From Xanthobacter dioxanivorans (GTDB lineage Bacteria; Pseudomonadota; Alphaproteobacteria; Rhizobiales; Xanthobacteraceae), in the NCBI RefSeq assembly GCF_016807805.1, contig NZ_CP063362.1:1240001-1304000 (forward strand): a DNA stretch of 64,000 nucleotides, in the 5' to 3' direction. Below the pieces are notes generated by a model that saw only the letters and a program-made list of their open reading frames with translations, ran no database searches and was not told where the DNA came from. The translations under genes and the position numbers were made by a program. Positions 24,214-29,635 of this stretch are shown here, piece after piece. How positions within the stretch are numbered: the first letter of the stretch is position 1; each line of letters opens with the position of its first letter.

Positions 24214-24292
24214 CGGCATTAGGGCGCGCCCTTCCGCAGCCTCACGCCCGGCCCCTCGCCATTCTCGGCCACGAAGATGACGCCTGCGCTCG

Positions 24293-24643
24293 TCATGGCC
24301 AGAAGTAGACCGCCCCTGCAACCAGACCGCCAATCGATAGGATCCACGTGACGCGGACGATCCAAGCCCAGTGGCTCAATTCCGCGTCTTGATATCTAGC
24401 ATGTCCCTCGGTCAGCACGGCCCAGAAAATCAGCCGCTGGGTCGCGATCTGATCCCGCCATATGGCGGAGGAAATCCGCCAGAAAATGATGTGGCCTTCG
24501 GGCGATCCGAGACGACGCCATTTATCCCCCGCAATTGACCGAAGCCGCAGAGCGAGCTTCCGAGTTGCGAAGTGATTAGCTAGGCCACAGACATAGACTG
24601 CGACCACAGCCGCGAAAAGATAGGGAGCGACGGCTTCACTCAC
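24293..24643 (-). CDS. Two-span membrane protein coupled to an XRE repressor
   Basis: This 116-aa protein has an N-terminal span (APYLFAAVVAVYVCGLANHF) and a C-terminal span (WIVRVTWILSIGGLVAGAVY), with a basic cytosolic stretch in between. The start overlaps the repressor stop by 4 bp (ATGA), so the repressor and this protein are made from one transcript. In prophages, membrane proteins co-expressed with the lysogenic repressor often act in superinfection exclusion. That role is suggested by position only. Confidence 0.65.
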   Translation of the reverse strand: MSEAVAPYLFAAVVAVYVCGLANHFATRKLALRLRSIAGDKWRRLGSPEGHIIFWRISSAIWRDQIATQRLIFWAVLTEGHARYQDAELSHWAWIVRVTWILSIGGLVAGAVYFWP

Positions 24644-24888
24644 GACTGCGCACTGCCCTTGAGCCTCACCCCCGGCTGCCCGTGGTTCAGGAATTCGATG
24701 CCGGCTTCTTCAAGGGCGAGTTGCACCTTGCGCACCGTCATGGCGCCGCTTGTGATCGGCTCGGCGCCGCGAGCCTCCATATTCCGAATGGTGTTGATGC
24801 TCACGCCGGATTTGTCGGCGAGCCATTTCTGCTCAACGTCCGCAAGGGCGCGAGCGGCACGAAGCTGATTTCCGGTGCTCAGGGTCAT
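24640..24888 (-). CDS. XRE-family helix-turn-helix repressor
   Basis: This 82-aa protein has an HTH (QLRAARALADVEQKWLADKS and SINTIRNMEARG) followed by the short C-terminal motif LALEEAGIEFLNHGQPGVRL, typical of XRE regulators of Hyphomicrobiales elements. It is probably the lysogenic repressor. The ATG at 24888 is the family start but has no Shine-Dalgarno sequence, so the message may be leaderless, as for several phage repressors; the frame also runs back to a GTG at 24927. Three operator-like repeats lie between it and the divergent gene at 24992, the first overlapping its translation start region. Confidence 0.85.
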   Translation of the reverse strand: MTLSTGNQLRAARALADVEQKWLADKSGVSINTIRNMEARGAEPITSGAMTVRKVQLALEEAGIEFLNHGQPGVRLKGSAQS

Positions 24889-24890
24889 CT

Positions 24891-24976
24891 TGGTGTTGAT
24901 ACCTAATTTTATGGTTGACAGCAACACGATGTAGGCGCTTAGGTACTAACACCACATTAATGGTGCTGGCACCTAA
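24891..24976. promoter_or_regulatory. Three 16-bp operators between divergent repressor and early gene
   Basis: TGGTGTTGATACCTAA (24891-24906), its inverted copy TTAGGTACTAACACCA (24939-24954) and TGGTGCTGGCACCTAA (24961-24976) match the consensus TGGTGYTRRYACCTAA. Each has internal GGT...ACC symmetry. The first lies at the repressor start and the third 15 bp before the ATG at 24992. This resembles a phage immunity switch. Confidence 0.75.
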
Positions 24977-24991
24977 TCGGATGCGCCGACT

Positions 24992-25579
24992 ATGCCCAAC
25001 CTCTCCCACATCATGCGCCGCGCCTGGTCGCTCCTGCGGCAGTCCATGGCGCCCTACAGCCGGCCGGCTTTCGCCGCTCACCTGCGGCAGGCGTGGCACG
25101 AGGCCCGCAACGCCCCGGTGACGGACTGGGCGGTGCTCCAGCGCTTCATCGTCGTGTCGCGCGGCGCACACCGGGCCGAGGTCATCAGCAAGCTGGAGAA
25201 TGCCCTCGCCGTGGCTCGTGGGCGGACCGCTCAATATCGGCGGGTCGGCGCACCCACCTCATGGACGGCGGCGAAGCACCGCTCCAGCGACCTGATGCGG
25301 GTCGCGAACATCGAAGCCATCCTGCGCGCAGAGAAGGCCGCCGCCGGCCTCGCCGCCACCTACACCGCGAAGCGCGATGACGCCGGCTTCGTCCTGAAGC
25401 GCAACGGCGTCGAGTTCGGCCGGCTGATCGGCCCCACCGATCGGCTCGCTTTCACCAGCACCGACGCGATGCTCGCCGAGAAGGTGCGCACCGCCGTCGT
25501 TCCGTGGGGCGGCGTCCCAGCGGCCCTCGCCAAGGTCCGGGCCGCTGACGAAGCCCTTCGCCTCGCCCGCATCGCCTGA
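24992..25579 (+). CDS. Unknown protein under repressor control
   Basis: This 195-aa protein is helical and basic in its first half (LLRQSMAPYSRPAFAAHLRQ, VISKLENALAVARGR) and has a mixed second half (RNGVEFGRLIGPTDRLAFTS). No family recognised. It is divergent from the XRE repressor, and the third operator lies 15 bp before its ATG, so it is likely shut off in the integrated state. No strong ribosome binding site is visible. Confidence 0.6.
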   Translation: MPNLSHIMRRAWSLLRQSMAPYSRPAFAAHLRQAWHEARNAPVTDWAVLQRFIVVSRGAHRAEVISKLENALAVARGRTAQYRRVGAPTSWTAAKHRSSDLMRVANIEAILRAEKAAAGLAATYTAKRDDAGFVLKRNGVEFGRLIGPTDRLAFTSTDAMLAEKVRTAVVPWGGVPAALAKVRAADEALRLARIA

Positions 25580-25684
25580 TCCCGCCCAACCGAAGGAGCC
25601 GCATCCCATGGAACAGGCTGGTCAAGCCCACATCACAGACAACGCGCCCGGGGGTATTCCGACCCGCGCATTGACGGCCTCACG

Positions 25685-25987
25685 GTGAACGAGCTCGCCG
25701 CGTTCTATGACGCGGCGGTGGCTGCTGCCGATGCGTTCGGCGCCCATATGCTGGATCGCCGGATCGGAGACGGCAGCATCGTTGAAGACGCGATGCTCGA
25801 TTTCGAAACCCACATTGGCGGCCTCACAGACCGGATTGCGAGCGCGATGCAAGCGGCTGTTCCGGGCACGCTCACCGAGCGAGACAACCGCAGCGCAGTC
25901 CTGATCCGTCACGAGCTGCGCTGCGGCACTTCCATGGGCGCCATAGCAGCACTCGCCGCGGCACTCGCCATCGGGCGCGCGAGCTAG
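25685..25987 (+). CDS. Small unknown phage protein, start possibly frameshifted
   Basis: This is a 100-aa helical protein (LAAFYDAAVAAADAFGAHML). In this frame only a GTG at 25685 is available. A better start, ATG 25608 with GGAG upstream, lies in another frame (MEQAGQAHITDNAPGG then stop at 25688). Reading through a -1 shift in the run CCCGGGGG near 25650 would join it to GYSDPRIDGLTVNELAAFYD, which reads as natural protein. The intact gene is thus probably 25608-25987, with a one-base indel or a programmed shift. Function unknown. Confidence 0.55.
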   Translation: MNELAAFYDAAVAAADAFGAHMLDRRIGDGSIVEDAMLDFETHIGGLTDRIASAMQAAVPGTLTERDNRSAVLIRHELRCGTSMGAIAALAAALAIGRAS

Positions 25988-26057
25988 ACCCTTCCAGCGC
26001 CCCGCTCGCGCCGCCCAGACTTCCCCATCCTCACCGTCACATCCCTGGAGCCTACCC

Positions 26058-26525
26058 ATGCCGAAGCCCACCGCGGCGGCAAACGCCGCCCCCATGCCTG
26101 CGCCGACCCGTCGCGCCCTTCTCAAGGCCGGGGCTGCCCTCGGCACTGTCGCGGCGCTGGCCGTCCCGGTGGCCGTGCTGCCGAAGGCGGAGGCCGCGGA
26201 AGCCGACCCGGTTTTCGCCGCTCTTGAGGCCGTCCGCAGCGCCCGGCGAGAGCGCGCCCGCCTCTATCGCAAGGTGGATGGCGAGCACGCGACCGGCGGC
26301 ATCTCCGCCCTGACGGATGCCGAGGTGATGGCCGCCTGTTCGGCCTATACCGCTGCCCTGCGCCGCGCTGTGCGCACAGTGCCGACCACTGCCGCCGGCA
26401 TGCAGGGATGGCTTGCCCTTGTGTGGGCCCCAGGTACCTGGGAGGGCGCCATTCCGTCCGAGGAAATGCGCCCCATCCTCGCGACCGTTCGCGCCTATCA
26501 CATGCGGGAGGCGGCCCATGTCTGA
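26058..26525 (+). CDS. Twin-arginine-leader protein 1 of 3, unknown function
   Basis: This 155-aa protein has an N-terminal TRRALLKAGAALGTVAALAV leader ending in PKAEA, which looks like a Tat or general signal. A helical domain follows with FAALEAVRSARRERARLYRK and a C-terminal region ending RPILATVRAYHMREA. It is followed by two proteins of the same style (26518 and 26969), coupled by short overlaps. The domain around DPVFAALEAVRSARRER matches DPVFAAIATFRAKRAAF in the next protein, so they are paralogues. Confidence 0.65.
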   Translation: MPKPTAAANAAPMPAPTRRALLKAGAALGTVAALAVPVAVLPKAEAAEADPVFAALEAVRSARRERARLYRKVDGEHATGGISALTDAEVMAACSAYTAALRRAVRTVPTTAAGMQGWLALVWAPGTWEGAIPSEEMRPILATVRAYHMREAAHV

Positions 26526-26976
26526 GCCACGGACCCTGTCACGCCGCGGCGCTCTCCTGGGCGCTGCCGCCCTGTCCCTCGGCGCAGCCGTCGCGGGGGC
26601 TTCGGCCGCTCCCGTCTCCGATCCTGTGTTCGCGGCCATCGCCACTTTCCGGGCGAAGCGCGCGGCCTTCAATGCCGTCATCAAGGAGCAGGGCGAATAT
26701 GAAGAGCGCTGCACCGCGCGCGGCGTCTCCTTCTGTGCGCCCTCGCCGGAGGGTGACGAAATCGAGGAGCGATACAACGCGGCCTGCGATGCCGACGCGG
26801 ATGCGTGGTGGGATTTTCTGAACACTACGCCCACGACGCGCGCCGGGCTTCTCGCCTATCTCGACATGCTGACCGAGAAGGACGGCTACAGCGGCGGCCC
26901 GCTGGCCGATGACGAGGCTATGGGCGCCATCTGCGGTGCGATCCGCGGCTTCGTGATGGGGGGCGACCATGCGTGA
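26518..26976 (+). CDS. Twin-arginine-leader protein 2 of 3, unknown function
   Basis: This 152-aa protein has a leader LSRRGALLGAAALSLGAAVA ending ASAAP. The body includes DPVFAAIATFRAKRAAFNAV, shared with the preceding protein, then a Cys-containing segment (YEERCTARGVSFCAP) and a C-terminal helical part (TRAGLLAYLDMLTEKDG). It starts at ATG 26518 inside the end of gene 1 (8-bp overlap) and ends over the start of gene 3 (8-bp overlap). Exported by Tat or Sec if the leader works. Confidence 0.65.
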   Translation: MSEPRTLSRRGALLGAAALSLGAAVAGASAAPVSDPVFAAIATFRAKRAAFNAVIKEQGEYEERCTARGVSFCAPSPEGDEIEERYNAACDADADAWWDFLNTTPTTRAGLLAYLDMLTEKDGYSGGPLADDEAMGAICGAIRGFVMGGDHA

Positions 26977-27691
26977 GCGCGGCTCTTCTCCCTCTCGGCG
27001 CGGCCTCCTCAAGGGGGCCGCCGCAGCCGTGGCTGCGGCGGCTCTGGCAAATCTTGCCGCTGCCGATCAGGCCGACGCGGAACTGCTCGCCATGGGGCGC
27101 GAGCTGGAAGCTCTGGAAGCGCAGGAGCGGGCCGCCGACGAACTTTCGGATCGGCTCTACGAGGAGGCGGCGCGAACGTGTCCGGCGCCCTCGGCCGCTC
27201 TGCTGGCCTATTCCTGGCGGGGTGAACCGCTGTTCCGCGCCTCCGGCGAAGGCTACCGGCTCAATTCCGAGCCATATGGCGCCCTTCTCCAGCGGGCGCG
27301 AGGCTGGCAGGACATGGGGGTTTCCGGGGGCCACTATCCCGAGGCGCCGCTGATCGCGGATCTCAAGCGGTGGGAAGATGGGCGCCGCGCGGCCTGCGAT
27401 GCCAACGGCTGCGCTGCGGTCATGGCGGAAATGGATCGGCTTGCCCGCGCCGGAACTGCCCTGTGCAGCCGCATTGCGGCGACGCCTGCGGCCACGTTGG
27501 ACGGAATGCGGGTGAAGCTCCAAGCCCTCGCGTACTGTCACCGGGGCGAGCCGGGCGACAAGGGCGAATGGATTACCGAAGTCATCAACAATACCCCGCC
27601 TTATGGGCGGGGGTTCACGACTGACGAAAGGCTTGTCTACAGCGTCTTTCACGATGTTTGCGGCCTGCTGGTGGCGGGAGCCACCGCATGA
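26969..27691 (+). CDS. Twin-arginine-leader protein 3 of 3, unknown function
   Basis: This 240-aa protein has a leader SPSRRGLLKGAAAAVAAAAL with a twin Arg, then DAELLAMGRELEALEAQERA and a helical body with several Cys residues (TCPAP, ACDANGCAAV, LCSR, AYCHRG). The second half (TPAATLDGMRVKLQALAYCH) resembles a recurring segment of rhizobial prophage proteins. It overlaps gene 2 by 8 bp and the S24-like gene by 4 bp, so four genes form one translationally coupled run. Function unknown. Confidence 0.65.
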   Translation: MRERGSSPSRRGLLKGAAAAVAAAALANLAAADQADAELLAMGRELEALEAQERAADELSDRLYEEAARTCPAPSAALLAYSWRGEPLFRASGEGYRLNSEPYGALLQRARGWQDMGVSGGHYPEAPLIADLKRWEDGRRAACDANGCAAVMAEMDRLARAGTALCSRIAATPAATLDGMRVKLQALAYCHRGEPGDKGEWITEVINNTPPYGRGFTTDERLVYSVFHDVCGLLVAGATA

Positions 27692-28458
27692 CCCGCCGCA
27701 CCTCCACCGGCCGACCCGGCCGCGCCCTCGCCACCACGCCCCAGCTTCCCTCTGTCCAATTTGAGCACCAGCCCGAGCTGCGTGCCCTGATGATGTTCCC
27801 GACGCTGCCGCCGGGCCACATGACGTTCCTCGTGCCCGACAACCGCTTCCACCCTCACCTGCGGCGTGGCGAGTTCGCGGTGGTGGACCTCGTCGACCAC
27901 CAGCCGGCGCAGGGCGAGCTGTTCCTGATCGCCTACCGTGATCCGCGGATCGAGTGCGGCCGCACCTTCGCCCTGTGCCAGATGGTCGGGCGGACCCGCT
28001 ATCGCCGGCCGGGCGGCGGCTGGGTGCAGCAGCCCGAGGCCGGTGCCGAGCCCGCCACCTGCTGGATGGCCCGGCACTGGATCCCGCTTGTCGATCCCCA
28101 GGACCGCGAGGCCGCTCTGCGCTCCGGACGCATCGGCACCAGCGAAGGCCCGTTCACCACCGAGCATGCGGCCGAGAAGTTAGTGGGGCGCGTCGTGGGG
28201 TGTGGGTACCGAAGGCGGAAGAAGCGCGAGCAGCGACCTCGTAAGCAAGGACTTGCCCGGGTGCTTTTGCGATCAGGCCAGAACCACAAAGAGGAGGCGC
28301 TACCGAGCGCCTTCCGTTGCCATCCGGGGGCGGTGGGGCGGTGGGGAGCTACAACAGATAGCTCTTACGGACGCGCGGCAAAGCCAGTTCAACGCTGCGG
28401 GAATGGGGTCGTCGGCCGGTCGTTCGCGGTCACAAAAACTCGGGGGTTCGAGAGCTGA
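27688..28458 (+). CDS. S24/LexA-fold-like protein lacking the catalytic Ser, frameshifted near its end
   Basis: The N-terminal about 170 residues resemble the S24 peptidase fold (FLVPDNRFHPHLRRGEFAVV, then GELFLIAYRD). The position of the nucleophile (G-D-S-M in active proteins) reads D-N-R-F, and there is no HTH domain. It starts at ATG 27688, 4 bp into the upstream stop. After VGRVVG the reading frame leaves the family pattern. Shifting by one base at the GGGG near 28195-28199 restores VWVPKAEEARAATS and a stop at 28244, the likely original end. The listed frame therefore carries a spurious 70-residue tail to 28458. The role is perhaps a regulatory decoy or structural protein. Confidence 0.6.
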   Translation: MTRRTSTGRPGRALATTPQLPSVQFEHQPELRALMMFPTLPPGHMTFLVPDNRFHPHLRRGEFAVVDLVDHQPAQGELFLIAYRDPRIECGRTFALCQMVGRTRYRRPGGGWVQQPEAGAEPATCWMARHWIPLVDPQDREAALRSGRIGTSEGPFTTEHAAEKLVGRVVGCGYRRRKKREQRPRKQGLARVLLRSGQNHKEEALPSAFRCHPGAVGRWGATTDSSYGRAAKPVQRCGNGVVGRSFAVTKTRGFES

Positions 28459-28517
28459 CACCCGCCGACAGCCGCCAGCATTACGGCCATGATTACCAAT
28501 CGCCCGACCCTGCCCAT
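28389..28517 (-). CDS. Possible 42-aa lipoprotein
   Basis: MGRVGRLVIMAVMLAAVGGC has a basic start, a hydrophobic core and a lipobox with Cys at residue 20, followed by a short polar tail. A G-rich site precedes ATG 28517. Very small lipoproteins of this kind occur as phage Rz1-type or exclusion proteins; the call rests on the leader alone. It overlaps the spurious tail of the S24-like frame. Confidence 0.35.
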   Translation of the reverse strand: MGRVGRLVIMAVMLAAVGGCQLSNPRVFVTANDRPTTPFPQR

Positions 28518-28776
28518 TCTCACCCCCCCAACCATGTCCATGCAACTATAGCGCGACGACCGTCGCAGAACATGCGACCAAGTAGCATGGCGCAATAGCG
28601 CATATCCTCATCAGAGTGTGGGACGCGTCGTGGCGGTGAGGGTGCCCCGGGAATGCAGTCGTGAGTGCCTCCCTCACAGCTTGTTCGATGCCTCGCAGCC
28701 AAAGCCATCTGGCACGAGAAGCGACACTCAGGGTAGTGTGATGCTGTTTTAGCAGCCAGCCTTAGCAGGAGAAACA

Positions 28777-29058
28777 ATGTTGTGGAACTTCTTCCGCGGC
28801 TTAAGGCGAGTTTTCACAGGACGTGTAGTTAAAAAAATCGACACCGCAATCGGTGGTGGAGCCGTAACAATTTCGCTCCGACTCAAACAAGAACGTGACG
28901 GAGATTTATACGTCGTTCTCGTGCGAAATGCCGGGAACTATCTTAGCTATGACCCAATGGACCTAGCTGAGTTTGAAACACTTTTCAGTGCCATGCAGGA
29001 AATTCGAACCGCTGCGACGAGGTCACCAAACCTGGCTATCCACTCCAACCGTCCCTAG
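28777..29058 (+). CDS. Small unknown protein at the right end of the element
   Basis: This 93-aa protein begins MLWNFFRGLRRVFTGRVVKK. A beta-like core (AVTISLRLKQERDGDLYVVL) and a C-terminal helix (LAEFETLFSAMQEIRTAATR) follow. AGGAG lies seven bases before the ATG. Composition is less GC-rich than its neighbours, which fits a recent cargo gene. No family recognised. It is the last gene before the right attachment region. Confidence 0.65.
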   Translation: MLWNFFRGLRRVFTGRVVKKIDTAIGGGAVTISLRLKQERDGDLYVVLVRNAGNYLSYDPMDLAEFETLFSAMQEIRTAATRSPNLAIHSNRP

Positions 29059-29151
29059 CTCGCTCGACACAATCTGCCGTCCCGCCCCTTCCCGCGTTAT
29101 CCCGGTAAATCCCGCTTGTGTCCACCAAGGACCACCACGAGCTAACGCACA

Positions 29152-29173
29152 TGCTAGGGCAGATGCTGGGGCA
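29152..29173 (+). repeat. Right arm-type repeat
   Basis: This 22-bp block is identical to 1605-1626: TGCTAGGGCAGA followed by TGCTGGGGCA. It lies about 55 bp inside the right core site in the same orientation as the left copy. After excision the two copies would flank the joined core, as integrase arm sites do. Confidence 0.6.
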
Positions 29174-29227
29174 CGAATTCGCCCTGCAACAAATCACGCT
29201 TTGTTTTCATATGCTTAGCTATGTAAA

Positions 29228-29242
29228 CTGGCGGAGAGGGGG
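29228..29242 (+). repeat. Right attachment-site core within tRNA-Ser
   Basis: CTGGCGGAGAGGGGG overlaps the encoded CCA end and 3' acceptor strand of the tRNA-Ser gene and is identical to 1461-1475. The element therefore lies on the 3' side of an intact tRNA gene. Confidence 0.8.
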
Positions 29243-29318
29243 GGATTCGAACCCCCGATACGGTTGCCCGTATGCCGCATTTCGAGTGCGGTGCATTCGA
29301 CCACTCTGCCACCTCTCC
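29229..29318 (-). tRNA. tRNA-Ser (anticodon CGA)
   Basis: This is a 90-nt class II tRNA. Acceptor 5' GGAGAGG (29318-29312) pairs with CCTCTCC, followed by G and an encoded CCA (29229-29231). The anticodon stem CCGCA/TGCGG holds the loop CTCGAAA, so the anticodon is CGA (codon UCG). A long variable arm (ATACGGGCAACCGTAT) and the T loop GTTCGAATC are present. It serves as the integration site of the element. Confidence 0.97.
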
Positions 29319-29635
29319 GCGAGGGCCGGCGGGTGAGCGCCGGGCGTGTGGTTCCGCGCTTCTAGCGGACCGCGCCGCCGACGACAAGCCGTCCTTTGAG
29401 CGCGCCCGCATCGTCCCGGCCTCGCGTGCCGCCGCCACCGCAGCGAAGCGCCGCCGCGGTGCGGGCCACGGATGATCAGCAACGCGCTTTGCCCCTTCGG
29501 CAAAGCCCCTTCGGCACAGCCACGGATGGCGGCGCAGGGGGCCCGTACAGGGATGACAGCCCGCCCATGGACGTGTGCGAAAGCCGCGCGAAGCCCGTCC
29601 TCACGGCCTCGGCGGCAAACGCGCGGCCGGTGTGG
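29319..29635. other. Intergenic region between tRNA-Ser and the E1 gene
   Basis: These 317 bp carry the upstream region of the tRNA gene on the minus strand. Near 29492-29520 GCCCCTTCGGCA is repeated in tandem (GCCCCTTCGGCAAA, GCCCCTTCGGCACA). No convincing gene, and no clear terminator for the E1 gene, is seen. The forward frame across it continues antisense to the E1 gene and is not real. Confidence 0.5.

Larger units (their letters stand above)
1461..29242. mobile_element. Integrated prophage- or satellite-like element in tRNA-Ser(CGA)
   Basis: A 15-bp direct repeat CTGGCGGAGAGGGGG occurs at 1461-1475 and 29228-29242. The right copy is the 3' end of a complete tRNA-Ser gene. A tyrosine integrase lies about 155 bp inside the left repeat. 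Internal content: AlpA-like protein, Toprim and P4-type primase-helicase, XRE repressor, virion- or ejection-type proteins and a cargo block of lower or different GC. No large terminase, portal, major capsid or tail gene is visible, so autonomous virion production is unlikely. Several genes between 19.3 and 23.4 kb look chromosomal, so the interval could also be a composite of more than one insertion. Confidence 0.8.
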
